DNA of 64,000 bases from Cinnamomum chago (GCA_038049695.1 CP142451.1:4958001-5022000); one strand, 5' to 3'; positions 11,401-23,443 are shown, numbered from the stretch's first letter. Notes: generated by a model from the sequence alone, not told the origin. A program made the numbers and translations.

Positions 11401-12823
11401 CTTCCGCATTGGACCGATATTGTCAAGACTGGAAATTTTAAGGAGCTTGCTCCTTATGACCCGGATTGGTACTACATTAGATCTGGTACTTATTCTATCC
11501 TTCCTTTGTTTGTGTTCGCCCTTATTTTTTTAATTGCCTGGAAGGAAAGTTGGTGCTTTCTTTGTATGTACATCTCATATATTTCTCTGATTATTTCTGC
11601 TCTGCAGCTTCCATGGCTAGAAAGATTTACTTGAGGCAGGGTATTGGAGTGGGTGCTTTCCAGAAGATCTATGGTGGGCGCAAGAGAAACGGAAGTCGGC
11701 CCCCGCATTTCTGCAAGAGCAGTGGTTCTGTTGCTCGCCATATCCTTCAACAGCTCCAGAAGATGAACATTATTGACATTGAACCAAAGGGGTGAGTGAA
11801 ACTTCGTGCCTTTGTCATTTCTTTACAGAAAATTATCTGATCCTTCTTATGTTGGTCATGAAAGTAATTTTCTTGACTCTGTAGAATATGCTGTCAATGA
11901 TGAGATATTATTCATTATAAATGTTGGGGAACTTGATTGGACTGCAACTGCACTGAGTTGGCTCAGTTTGGCCAGTAGTTACCTGCACCCAGCCAAACTA
12001 AGTACTAGTCAGGGTAGATGCGCCCCCTCCCCCAACCTCTCCCCCCTTCTTTTCTTCCCCCTTTTTCTTTTGTTTTTTCATTTTTTTAGTGTCATAATTT
12101 GATTAAGTTGTACATGTACCAAGATGGCACACTTGGAAGCTCTGAGCTGTTATCGAGGGGATCATTCAACCATATGCTCCGACACAGAAATCAGTGTCAT
12201 GCATGCTGGGTCTGCCTGATGAGTGGATCGCCTATTCTTGTGCTAAGTGATTCGCATAGCAAGACCCACCTGATTAATGGTGGGAATGTGAATGCTGACA
12301 TGCTTGCTTGGAATTGAGCAAGGATAGATTCATCTGTGATTTGTTTACAAACCCTTTGAGAGAATGCTATGAATTGGAAACAACCAATTCTTTGCAAGGG
12401 GGGGATATTCTCCTGCTCGTGGTGTGCATCCAGAACATCCCAGAGGTGGGTCCTACCTCTGAACTTCGTACATTATGCGCATTCCGGATGCTGTGTGCCT
12501 GCACTTCGTGCGCATGTGAATTTTTTCCCTTTGTAGAGATCACAAATAAAACGATAGTCTCCTCACTTTCTTTTAGCGGGCAGAGGAAAGTTTCCCATGA
12601 TTTTGTTATTCTACTGTTGAAAAAAATTAAAGTAGAATGTTTTATTTTTCTGCTTTCAGATTGGTAGCTATCAGATTACAGCTTTAGTTATAGAATCATA
12701 TGGAACCTGTTACTTAATCTGTTTGTTTTCTTTTGGCTGTTCTATTACAGTGGGAGAAGAATTACATCCAGCGGTCAAAGAGATCTCGATCAAGTTGCTG
12801 GTCGGATTACTGTTGCTCCATGA
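8432..12823 (+). CDS. RPS19: 40S ribosomal protein S19 (eS19), four exons
   Basis: The protein is a cytosolic small-subunit component needed for 18S rRNA 3' processing and 40S assembly. Exons are 8432-8515, 11395-11485, 11608-11791 and 12751-12823. All introns are GT-AG and the frame stays open through every join, giving 143 aa, the usual length for plant eS19. Recognisable family blocks, in order, are [20 protein letters not shown] (exon 1), [13 protein letters not shown] (exon 2), [17 protein letters not shown] and [13 protein letters not shown] (exon 3), and [19 protein letters not shown] (exon 4, ending at TGA 12821-12823). The start is the first ATG after the promoter motifs. Intron 1 (2.9 kb) carries a Tourist-type MITE, a LINE 3' end and a second MITE. 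No frame damage is visible, so the gene looks functional. Confidence 0.96.
9066..9410. mobile_element. Tourist-like MITE (PIF/Harbinger) in RPS19 intron 1
   Basis: The left end GGGCCTATTTGTTTTCAT and the right end ATGAAACAAACAGGCCC are inverted repeats. The 3-bp duplication TAA flanks them (9063-9065, 9411-9413). TAA/TTA duplications with GGGC-starting ends are the mark of PIF/Harbinger Tourist MITEs. The 345-bp element is non-coding. Confidence 0.8.
10070..10361 (+). mobile_element. 5'-truncated LINE 3' end in RPS19 intron 1
   Basis: The block ends in TTTTAATAAAATGTTATC followed by TTTAGAAAAA, preceded by TTTTGGTTGGGATTCC-like and CTCGTACTGTACTTA-like words that are common in plant L1-type LINE 3' tails. 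The left border is a guess, and no target duplication was found. Confidence 0.45.
10911..11142. mobile_element. MITE, ACGAGAGGATT-ended family, copy A
   Basis: Left end TTTGTGTGACGAGAGGATT and right end AATCCTCTCGTTGTGCAAA form inverted repeats. The same ends and inner words (ATTTTCCTTGCA-like, ATGAAC/TGATTTTT) occur at 34229-34436, so this is a family present at least twice in the window. The flanks of the two copies also look alike, so the true ends may lie a few bases further out. Superfamily not assigned. Confidence 0.65.
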
Positions 12824-14275
12824 GCATCTTCTTGGTTTAATTGCTGGTGTTGTGTGTTTGACATTGAAGTTACTACATGGTAATTTTGTAGGTTTCATTT
12901 GATATGTGCGCCTTTTATGGACTCGTATCATGGATTTTCTAGCCTTTTGAGATTTAGTACTTGAGATGAACGAGAAGTTGTGTTGGTTTTATGTTTTCCC
13001 TTTAAACTTGATTTCATCATCTATTATAAAAATCCAGTGTCATTTCCATCAGAGTTCACTTGATCCTGTACTTATCATATATTCTTACCAGTAGTTTTGC
13101 TTGCATGTCATGCCTGATTGACTGTGGCTTGCTTAACCTTTTGTTACTGCTGATAAATTCTGGCAGCAATTTGCGTGGCTGTCACTTGTGAATTGCACTT
13201 CTAGTTATAGCAGATCAGTTATTGGCCATGTGGCTGTTTATTATTTGATTCGGTTGCTGGGGTGATATTGTCTCTGTTGAGACCAGTCCTGGGACACTGC
13301 TCATGTTGTTTTACATAACCTGCTTGATGCTTTTTCATCCATGAAAATGAGAACTAGAACTGGTTCCTGGCATGTGAATATAATAATGCTCATTAAGTTT
13401 TGAACATTGGTATAATGGGTCATATGAGCTTTGGGCATGTTCTTCCTTTCAGGGGGGACTTTGATTTATATAGGGTGTGAAATGGTAAAGGGTTATGGGT
13501 GGAAATCTATATTAGTACTGATTCTATTTCAACGAGCGGTGTGTGGAATTCAGTTTTCTGAAAAGAAAAAAAACTCAAATCACTTCATGATTAACCTTGG
13601 TCATTACTGTTTCGCCATAAAGGTTTTTAACCATATCAGCTAGAACGATGCTTGGGGCATGTAAGTGCCGATTGTTGGGAAATTCCAAAGCTAGACAAGC
13701 TTTGCAATGCATGACTTTTAATCTCATTCACTTCATGATTAACCATGGGCATTGCTTTTTTCGCCATAATCAAGTATGTAACCACTCTATTCCTTGGGAA
13801 TGATGCTTGGGGCATGTAAGTATCATTGGCTAGTTTAGCACTTTACTAGTATAGTAAAAGTCAAGTAAAGTTTTTTATTTTTTAGATAAAAATTTCGTCC
13901 TTTTCAAAAAAAAGTGAAAAAATAATCATCTTTATCCACTAAAATAAAAAAAAATAAAAAACTATATTTTTCCATATAAAAAGTTAAAAAAATTTCATAA
14001 CAAACAACTAAATATAAAATACCATTATAATCTATTTATATTTTATTATTTTTTTAAAATCAACTTAACTTCACTTGATTCTATTAGTAGAGTTGCTAGG
14101 GATTTACGCTAGATGACTAGTATCACGGTGGACCTAGGACTGGATCTTAATAATGTGTTTTTTTTTACCTAGAATCGTACTCAAACTTGAAACGGGTCTA
14201 ACTTATTGGACCTGGACCTTACTCCAATGGACTTGACTCTGGATCTGATTAAAAACCTCGAGTATTATTACAGAC
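12824..14275. other. RPS19 3' flank and intergenic DNA
   Basis: The RPS19 3' untranslated region must start at 12824, but I could not place its end. About 13590-13820 holds an imperfect repeat: words like CATGATTAACCTTGG, TTTCGCCATAA and GATGCTTGGGGCATGTAAG recur about 140 bases apart. No gene recognised. Confidence 0.5.
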
Positions 14276-14481
14276 ATATGATATAAAACGTAATCTCAAG
14301 GGGTAGCTTAGTTGGCCTAGGATCACGGGTTGCTCCCGGAGGTTGTGGGTTCGAAACTACACTACCACACTAGGGCTACAGGGGATTTATCCGGCTTCCC
14401 TCTGGGCCCGGAGGGATTAGTCCAGCCCAAAGGGTTGGGAACCCTCCGATAGCAAAAAAAAAAAAATATGATATAAAACGT
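14276..14481 (+). mobile_element. Intact SINE with 16-bp target duplication
   Basis: The body (about 14292-14465) is tRNA-derived. A TAGCTTAGTTGG A box lies at 14304-14315 and a GGTTCGAAACT B box at 14348-14358, followed by a unique 3' part and an A-rich tail. Exact copies of ATATGATATAAAACGT flank it (14276-14291 and 14466-14481), as expected for LINE-driven retroposition. Related copies lie at 7984-8160 (+) and 32566-32738 (-). This copy looks young because its target duplication is perfect. Confidence 0.92.
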
Positions 14482-14484
14482 CAG

Positions 14485-15010
14485 TGGGGCCCATAGGTTT
14501 AGCAGTCTTGCCCGTGCATGGTGATCATGGGCGAGAAGAGTTCAGTGGGACCCATCTAAGAAAATGGTGTTGGGGTGTGGAGGTTTACAGAAGGGCTTGG
14601 CTTGGGCAAAATTTCAGATCCAAAGAATCTCTGATGATTGAGATTTGGGCTCCCAAAATTGACGGTCCAAAATTTTTCGATGGCAAATCCAATGGTGCGC
14701 ACAAGTCATACAAATCTCAAATTGGGCCCGACGGAGTCCGGTGTTTTAAGGTGGCCCCGATCATCAGCGGCCCAAGAGTGGGCCCCATAGGCTTAGCCTG
14801 GTCTTGTCCATGCTGAAAATTTCTCTGTAAGAGCTGAATCATAAAAGGATTAGAAATGTGTGGCTCGATTCGGATCCAGAGGCAGGAACTTTAGAAGGGT
14901 CCGACTCCGAGTCCAACTTTTTGTACCCGAGATTGCATTTGGGTCCAAACTCCTAATACAAATAGACCCAACCGAACCCAACCCATTGACACCCCACCCC
15001 ATCAGAGGAA
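14485..15010. repeat. Repeat relics upstream of the FKBP gene
   Basis: Words such as GGGCCCGACGGAGTCCGG and CCCATAGGCTTAGC (about 14485-14815) look like relics of a larger repeat. About 14860-15000 ends in ACCCAACCCATTGACACCCC, which read in reverse resembles a hAT end (GGGGTGTCAATGGGTTGGGT). No intact borders were found. Confidence 0.4.
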
Positions 15011-15116
15011 AGGGATGAGGGCAGTTTTGTCAATTCCTTTGGAATCGAATACAGCCTCCATATAATGATCTATCGTTATCCACTGACAATCGTGCCCTCT
15101 CTCTCTCTCTCAGTCC

Positions 15117-17503
15117 ATGGCTTCTCCGTCTTCTCCATCCATTCTCCTCTCCTTCGGTAAGTGCTGCAAGACGCACACAGTAGTAACTTTGTAATTTTCA
15201 CCAACCACAAGGAATTCCTCTGTTTGTATGCAGGCCTTTACGTGGAAATGGAAATCAGTTTTCGCGCATCTGATTAATATTCCTTGAATTTCAATTCTCC
15301 ATGGAATTCCGTTCAAAAACGTGTCCGTTTCAACGACTCTTGCGCCTGACAGTTTCCATTTTCTCCTCTCTTTAGTTTCTATTGTTTGCTGCAGCAAAGA
15401 ATTTTCCGCAGTGAAATGTGGAGAACACCTCTTGGTTCTGATTCTGCTTTCCTCAAAATCTTGGAAAATTCTTTCACTTATAGGAAAATGAAGATCATGG
15501 AAAATGTTAACATGGAACTGTGGAAAATTTCTTTCCCTTGGAAACCATTTTCATTTACATGGAAAATGCTCCGCGCAAATGTACCCTATAGAAAGAGTGA
15601 AAAAAAGAAATCAGATGATCAGGACATACATTTCCACTGGATGTGTTTTGCAAAAACAACAAGCTTAGACTCAGAATTTATCCAAATGTGGTTGGAAAAA
15701 AAATTTCAATTTTTTTGCAGACTATAGTATTGTTTTCATAATTTCCTACTCATTTATGGTTCCAATTTCTGGTAAAAAGTTCCTTGAAAGAATTGCAATC
15801 AATTGTGTCTCTTCCTCCCTTTCCTTATTCCAATTATTCGTAATTAGCCTAATTAATTGCTGTGTTAGTTGATTAAGCTCAATTAGTAGCCAAAAAGGTC
15901 CGATTAATTAATGTAATATCCGCGAGAATGTAATTAGCCTAATTAATTGTAGTGTTAGTTGATTAAGATCAATTAATCGGACCTGTTTGGCTACTAATTG
16001 AGCTTAATCAACTAACCCTGCAATTAATTAGGCTAGTTACATCCTCGAGGTCCGGGATATTACAGAGTTCGCTCAGTTGCATTTTTTTTCAATTTTCATT
16101 CTTGTTCTGCTGTGAGTTTTATAGATGATTTGGATGGAAATGTAACAGCTTTAGGAATTTTTCTGACTGTGGAACACAACTTCCATGGAGTAGGAAATTT
16201 GCATTACAATTTGGTTTTTTTCTTGAATCAGTTGAGACTACATGATATTATCAACTTACATTTAACTTTTTGTTATAAAGGAATTTGACTTTTGCCATCT
16301 AACAATGCAAAGAATGTATTGTGTAGGTTCCAGCTTTGTTAAAACCTCATCTCCCAATTGTTGCCTCCTATCACCTAAGAAAGTCCGAAGTTCGGTAATA
16401 GGATGCTCGGTTTTGGAGCATGGAGTTAAAGAGATTGGTGTGACCAAGTACAAAGAGGATTCTCATTTTATTAATCGCCGCTGTGCAATTGGGTTGTTTT
16501 TCTCAATGTATGGTCTTGGTGTAGCCCCCTTTGATGCCAGAGGAGCTGGCTTACCTCCAGAGCAAAAGCCAAAACTATGTGATGATGCATGTGAAAAGGA
16601 GCTTGAAAATGTATGGTGAGATTACACAGCCCTTTATTCTTTTTTCTTTCCAACTGTAGTCCTATCAATGTGAAGTACTTTTTTGAAGAACTGTTTGTTG
16701 ATTACTAAAAACAGCATTCTTCCCTTTATTCTAGTACTTTCTTTTTCAATATCATTCCCATATGTCTAGCCTTATCTTCTTGCTTCTCTTAATATATTTT
16801 CATCATCACCCATCAAAAAAAAAAAAAAAATGTCTAGCTTTTGTATTTGAGGAGTTTCTCTTAACCTCTGGAACCAAATGGACTAATTCTTTTACGTGCT
16901 GCGCACTACCGTCTGGGACCATTTGCACATCAATACAGAAGGTTAATTTTCTTCATGTTTAGATTATTTTAAAGTCACATGCTATACTATAATGCTCACA
17001 ACACTATATGTGTAGAATCTTGCTTAGTGATTTGTGCAGTTAATCTGATGTGCCCCCTGTGAACAGAGGATGCCCCAAAAATATCGCAAGAGATCCTTTT
17101 CTCCTGCTGTTGGAAGATCCTACCTTCCAGTTTGTAGCTGCCTAATTACAATTAGTTGGATATTTGGGGAGGGGGGGCGGGGGGGTGCGGGCAGGGCGGG
17201 AGTGTGAAAGCTTGATGCTACAGAAGAAGAGAAAAGGGGAGAGAGAGGGAGGGAGGGAAAATGGGCGGGGGATCCTTCTTAAATCATCATTAATATATCT
17301 GGTCTTTATCTTAGTAGTGAGAGAGTAAATCATTGAAGCCTATTTTAGGCTAACTAGGGCTGTATGTAAGGCGCCACTTTTCATTGTTATGTTCATGACT
17401 TTCTTTTGCTACACACACACACACAGAGACTTTGGCCTGATATGATTATAACTTATAATATTACAATGAAACACTCCCATTCATAGATTATCGCCCCCCC
17501 CCC

Positions 17504-17536
<33 letters not shown>

Positions 17537-20500
17537 TCTCTCTCCAGAATTCCTTGGTTCTGCCCCTGACCTTAATAACTAAAGTCATAATATTTTCTGC
17601 ACTCTTCATATTCAACCTAAAGGGATAAGACCAAACTGGGGCTTCCATGGTGATGCACACCAAGCCACGAACATTTTATGTGGAGCACAATGCTCAACAG
17701 CTGCAGCTAAGGACAATTTATCATTATCATTCAAAAGAAGAAGACACTAGATGATCTTTCCACATCAAGCAGTTGTTCTATCTGATTCTCCTTGTAAACT
17801 AACTAAAAGAAATATTTCCAAATATACTTGGAAAAGAACCCCTTTGCTGATGTTCCAAATTTTTCAGAGATCCGCAGGACAGAGCTGAAGCATAACATGT
17901 TTCACACTAGGTTTAAATATGAAACTCAGCTGACACTTAATGAAGTTTGTCAAATGATGAAAAAAAAAAAGAGGCTAATTCCTGTTCATTCATCTTTGAA
18001 TTTCTTTGAATTTAGAGACTTTAACTCGTTCTTATTAAAGTTTCTAATATCTTCAATTCAATCTCAATCATGTTAACTCGGCTTGGTATTGGATCTTTGC
18101 AAACTTTTAGACCTCACACTTAATGTGAGAGAAACTTCTCTATTTTTTATGGATAACCTGATAATGTGGTGATCTGCGCCTGAAATTTCTTGTTGCTATT
18201 CCAGTCAAGTTTTAGTTGTGTATGTGGGTACTGGGTGGAAGTCTCCCACAATCAGTCTTTGTTAGTGAAATTCTTCCCCTAAAGATAGGATGGAATTCAG
18301 TTGATAGTATATATGTGGTAAATGAAGAAAAAAGAATTGATTTCAGTTGCTTCGATTATATATAGGTATGTCTCGCACAATCAGTCTTTGTTAGTGAAAT
18401 TCTTCCCCTAAAGATAGGATGGAATTCAGTTGATAGTATATATGTGGTAAATGAAGAAAAAAGAATTGATTTCAGTTGCTTTGATTATATATAGGTACCT
18501 ATGGTAACTACAGACTCCGGCCTGCAGTACAAGGATATAAAAGAAGGCGGAGGCCCAAGTCCACCCGTTGGTTTTCAGGTATGGCTTGTGAGCTTGAGAT
18601 ATATTGCTTCATTCAAATTACAGTAAACTAAGATCTTCACCTTAGTTTTCTATATGCACCCATAGGTTATGGACTTGCAGTTTGATGTCTTTTTTCGAAA
18701 TGAATTCATTCATTCCATTGATTTTGTTCTGTTAAATTTAGTCCTTACTCCCGTGTCATGCTGTCCATGTGTCTGGTACTATGAACAGAATATTTTTTAA
18801 CTCTGTATAATGTGTTTTCTGCATTTTCAAGTTATTTCTCCACTTGTTGGCCATATTTCCCTAGCGAAAGGGGGAAAATAACATATTTTACCACTCTTAA
18901 GCCCCACAAACTCTATTAAGATCTTTCCCCCCTAATTTATGTTCTTTACTTCTATTATTTATGAAAAGATGAGTTATTCTAAGGGATTAATAACCCTATG
19001 CTGACAAAAGGGCACTTGAACGTGTCTGGGCCCACTTTTGCTTGATCGTTCACATCCCACACTCCCACTGAATATGCACTCCTCAAAAGTGATATGCAAT
19101 GTTGGATTCATACATCAGAAAAGCAAAAGTTTATTATTTAGTTGATATCATTTTCATTTATTGGTTAATGCAACAATAACCATTCAGAAAAATTGTTAAT
19201 GCAACAGTATGTATTCATCTGAATGGAATAAAAATTAATTTATTTAGTCAACCATTCCTCGGCCAGCCAATCAACATGTATTTTTATTTGCCATCCAGCC
19301 CTAGCATGATCGACTTAGAAATCAAATAAATAATTGGGATGAAAAGGAATGGACCTTGGACCCAAAGAATGCCCTCTTTATACTATTTCTAAGTTACAGA
19401 TCATTTTTATTTATTTAATACTGTTTCCAAATCAGCGTAGTTTTCTGAGATTTGTTGAATATGCGTACTCACAATGTTGGAAAGTGGTATGCATGATATC
19501 ATTTAATTGGCTCAATTTGCACATACAATTGATACTGAATTTTTTTCTTTGAATTCTTTATTTGTAGATGATGATTTATCATTGTTTCAGGTGGCTGCAA
19601 ATTATGTTGCTATGGTACCGTCTGGACAAATATTTGATAGGTATTTTATGTGCATCTTGCAATTTTATCTTAAAACATGCCATGAACTTGATAAGAAATG
19701 AAAAACTATGGGTATATGAAAAATGTAAATGCACATTATTTGGTGTAAAGAATGGTTTTGTGTTTGCTATCTTAGTTCTTCTAACTTTTGTTGCATTCCA
19801 GCTCTTTGGAGAAAGGCCAGCCTTATATTTTTCGCGTTGGCTCAGGTCAGGTAAGGATTACAAGAAAATCTGAAATTTAATTAGGCCTTTGTGAAATCCA
19901 AGAAATGGATCTGAGTTTGACTTGGCCACAGTATGCCTGTGTCAGCTGACAACGCTTGAGTGAGAAACCTTCTCAATGAAACCTAAATAGTGGAATTTGA
20001 AGTTAACATTCTGTTTTTTGCAGACTCTTGGGTCCCTTCCAGGAAATTTGGTCTCTTTACTTTTAATTCATATGCAATTACTCTTTTTTTTCCTCCAAGA
20101 ACTGCAAGTGGAATGATCGTTTCCTGAAATGAGTTGGAAATTTCTTTTTCTGGTTTTACTGGATCTTGCATTTCTCTCCCACAAGTTTTGCTTATTAGAG
20201 AAGTTAATTTTGGAACATGTTCCAAACCTCTCTATTTGAAGGTTTCCTTTTCTCCTTTAAACGGTTTTTTTTTTGGGAAGATTTTAAAGGTCTTTCACTC
20301 TTTCATTTCACTTGATCTGGATGATAGGTAGTTTCACTTAAGCAAATCAGCTTATCATACAGGCAAAACTATGCCCAATTCTTTTTTGTGCAAACGTGTA
20401 ATAGTATGATCTCTTTGTACTAGTTAGAAATATATTCTTAACAGTAGCAGAATCCCTGCAACTGGATTCACCCTCAATACTATTCTTCTTCGGTGCCTTT

Positions 20501-21389
20501 TGGACCCCTTTATATTTTCTCACTAATGAATTCAAGTTGGATCTCAAGTGACTCAGAATTGAATGACCAAGAACTTCAAACTCAGAAATTGAAGGACCCA
20601 TTTCCAAACTATGCCTGAATGTCTGAACATTGCTTTAATGAACTTTCTGAATAGCCTCTTCATATAAATTACTGTCCATTGCAATCCGTTTTCTGTCAGC
20701 TACTTACTAATTATATGTTTTAGTGGCTAAAATAGGTTATCAAAGGACTTGATGAAGGGATTTTGAGCATGAAAATCGGTGGGAAGCGCCGTCTGTATAT
20801 TCCTGGCTCTGTAAGTGTGGTGACATAATTATTTATATGCAAGGAAGACTGATGCATTAGCAAATAACTCTTTCCTTTTGTTACCTATTTCATGAATTAC
20901 TGTCATACTTATTAATGCAAATTTAGTTACTCTCTTGCTCGTTTTCCAAGTTGTGATGATGGATAACACCACACAGAAATAATTCCATGTTTCCTTTCTT
21001 GCATTAATAATGCTCTGTGCCTCTGTTTATGTAGCTCTGTTGATATTTATAATTCATGGAGTCTATTTATCTATGTAAATGATCATTACATTTTAATTTA
21101 TTATACAAATATTTCATTTACTCTACACCTTTTCATTGTCATTTAATTTCATGTCCATGCTTAACCTTTCATGCACTGAGCAAGTCTGAATAGCTGCATC
21201 TTTGTTGAAATGATGGCTCTGGTAACAATCATTCTTTTTCTATTCTCATATTGGTTTTTTCTGTAACAGTTGGCATTCCCGAAAGGTCTCAACTCAGCAC
21301 CAGGGAGGCCCAGAGTAGCTCCAAACAGTCCGGTAATTTTTGACGTGAGTTTAGAATACATACCGGGCCTTGAATCTGATGAAGAGTAA
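15117..21389 (+). CDS. Lumenal FKBP-type peptidyl-prolyl isomerase, FKBP16-3-like, seven exons
   Basis: Exons are 15117-15156, 16327-16610, 18495-18578, 19591-19640, 19802-19850, 20736-20810 and 21270-21389; all joins keep frame, giving 233 aa. Residues 1-60 are Ser-rich, like a chloroplast transit peptide. A twin-arginine (R64-R65) then precedes a hydrophobic run (67-81) and a small-residue site near 84-88, so Tat-dependent export to the thylakoid lumen is likely. The mature part has a CDDAC pair (C98, C102) and an FKBP fold from about 120. The FKBP12 active-site Trp is replaced by Leu (in IKGLDEG) and the usual LAYG is LAFPKG, so isomerase activity may be weak. The order and C-terminal IPGLESDEE recall plant FKBP16-3; another FKBP16 paralogue is possible. 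Confidence 0.9.
15840..16062. repeat. Nested inverted and direct repeat in FKBP intron 1
   Basis: The left arm 15840-15909 and right arm 15971-16040 are near-complementary over about 70 bases (words TAATTAGCCTAATTAATTG, GTTAGTTGATTAAG, GTAGCCAAA, GGTCCGATTAATT). A third, direct copy of the first 45 bases lies between them (15931-15975). The motif TAATATCC near 15914 is mirrored by GGATATTA near 16056. A rearranged foldback transposon is the likely source. Confidence 0.7.
16801..17540. repeat. Low-complexity tracts in FKBP intron 2
   Basis: A poly-A run (about 16815), a G-rich stretch (17166-17205), a GA-rich run (17236-17260), an AC run (17412-17424) and a C-run followed by (AC)n (17493-17534) are visible. 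No coding content is seen. Confidence 0.7.
18241..18498 (+). repeat. 129-bp tandem duplication spanning the intron 2 acceptor
   Basis: 18241-18369 and 18370-18498 are direct copies differing at only a few bases (for example CCC/CGC near the start and GCTTCG/GCTTTG near the end). The second copy contains the true acceptor (AG at 18493-18494, exon 3 from 18495). The first copy holds the same acceptor context at 18364-18365, followed at once by GTATGT (18366-18371), a good donor sequence. The high identity suggests a recent event. Confidence 0.93.
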
Positions 21390-22919
21390 GAAATGAGGAT
21401 AGAATCTCCCATATTATTCTTCTTTACTGAAGTGTTTATGGGATAGACAACTGTAACCTATGTGCCTAAGCTCCATCCATTTATTCTTTTATCTTTTAAT
21501 TGTACAAAACAATCTCTATTCATTGAAGAATATTATCATCTTTGCTTGAATTTGAGTTCAAAACATTCAAAAATACAACAGAAAAGATCATCAGAAAAAA
21601 AAAAAAAAAAAAAAAAGAGAGAGAGATGAATCTATAACAATAGAAAGCCATTGACATGTTACAATTTGGCATACATCTCTATGCCAGCACTTCCAACAGC
21701 ATCCTTATCAAATCCAGATTTCAAGATGCAGCCAACCATGGGTCGAAGACTACGGATGCCAGAATATGTGGAAACATTTGGACATCGGCCATCAACAAAT
21801 TAACATTTGATCCAAGAAGTCCACTACCTCTCCAAAATGGCTCATTTGAACATGCTCAGTATCATAGTATGGAGCTGTTTACTTTCTTAGAAGGCGACGA
21901 CATTGGCACAAGCAATGTGTGCTCCTTGCATTTCAATTTAGATGAGTGTAATGTGTAGAATAGATAGATGGATTTATGACAATCAATGCAGTCAATGTAG
22001 CTAACCGGTGAGCATCATCTTGACAATCCTTGCTGCACCGAACCAATCCAATCTGACCCCGGACTTGACAATACAGCAGTGCACTTGCTTCCTGGTGTTT
22101 AGCTCCACAAGGAGCATATAAGTGGCTACCTTGTATTCCTATTCCTATCCTAAAAAAAACGGTTAGCTTGTACCAAAGGTTGCAGAATCTCTTCAACTCT
22201 TGAATAATGGAAAGTGGGATGAATTTATGGAAAAGGAAGGTGGTTTTGCAGTGTGAAAAGATGGGAATTTTGCCTAGGAATCCTCATGGTTTAAACATGT
22301 GTAGGACCTTGGAAGAGTCCGGATACCCTGAGTGGTCTATTATAGGCTTCCCATGAGTGGGATGCATGCAACTCACTATGGTGCCCAGGGCCCACCTACT
22401 GATGATCCAAATCATTTAAAATTAAATGTTATCCCCTCCAGTAGCATATCTTCAAATTTCCATCCAATAGGATTTGGTCCCACTGTTATTTTATAAAAAC
22501 CTATTAAGGTACAATGCATCCTCTGTTTGAAACTAGAAATTTCATTTTAATTTGATTGGATTCAATGAAAATTAGCAGAGAGTACGTTTTTTTTAATATA
22601 CAAGCGGGGTCTCAGACTTAATTAGAAAACACAAATAATATCTAAAATATAAATTTAATATTAATATAACATTAAGGCCCGAGCTTAGTGTTGTTGTTGA
22701 GCCCACGTAATTACAATAATTTATGGCATTACAATAAAATAATTTTCGCAGCGTTAAGCATTATTTATATAGAGAGAGATGGAGAGGTTTTTTCATGATC
22801 AAAATCATCATTTAAATGGCCAAATCCATGTTTAAATTCAGGTTGCTTAAAGCAACAAATTAAAACCTACTTTTTTCCTAGACTACCCAATCTCAATAAT
22901 GATTTTATAACTTCAATTT
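21390..22919. other. FKBP 3' flank and intergenic DNA
   Basis: After the TAA there is an A-rich run at about 21597-21616 followed by (GA)n. 22290-22510 belongs to a repeat family seen again at about 34850-35010 (shared words: GAGTGGTYTATTA, CCATAAGTGGGATRCRTG-like, ATAGGATTTGGTCCCAC). No gene recognised. Confidence 0.5.
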
Positions 22920-23329
22920 AGAAAGAATAAAATTATTAACAATTTTATGATGAACTCGTAATAATTACATACGATGTTTAGACGCAGAAGATAAACCATC
23001 AAATTAGCATTAACATGAATGAAATACAAAGAAGAAACATACAAATTGACAAAAATTGAATAAAATTCTTAAAAAAAAAAAAAAAAAAAAAACCTGCAAG
23101 CCCCCTAGTTGTCAAATGTCAGGTTTTTTTAGAAAGAATAAAATCATTAACAATTTTATGATGAACTCGTAATAATTACATACGGTGTTTAGATGCAGAA
23201 GATAAACCATCAAATTAGCATTAACATGAATGGAATACAAAGAACAAACATACAAATTGACAAAAATTGAATAAAATTCTTTTAAAAAAAAAAAACCTGC
23301 AAGCCCCCTAGTTGTCAAATGTCAGGTTT
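22920..23329. repeat. Tandem duplication of about 205 bp
   Basis: 22920-23130 and 23131-23329 are direct copies that start with AGAAAGAATAAAA and end with CCTGCAAGCCCCCTAGTTGT-like sequence followed by CAAATGTCAGG. They differ by a few substitutions and by the length of an internal poly-A run (longer in copy 1). The block lies immediately left of the duplicated tRNA region. Confidence 0.92.
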
Positions 23330-23443
23330 GTGTCCACCTATTTTTCAAAATGGACATGCAGAAAGTCCCCTAATTAAAACACATTAAAAAGAAATACTCC
23401 TTTTGATTTATTGTAAAGTGAAGAAACACAAAAAATAAAACTT

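Noticed and set aside
18364..18371. Acceptor copy at 18365 as the true start of FKBP exon 3
   Set aside because: It is followed by donor-like sequence and not by the conserved coding block, which begins only at 18495.
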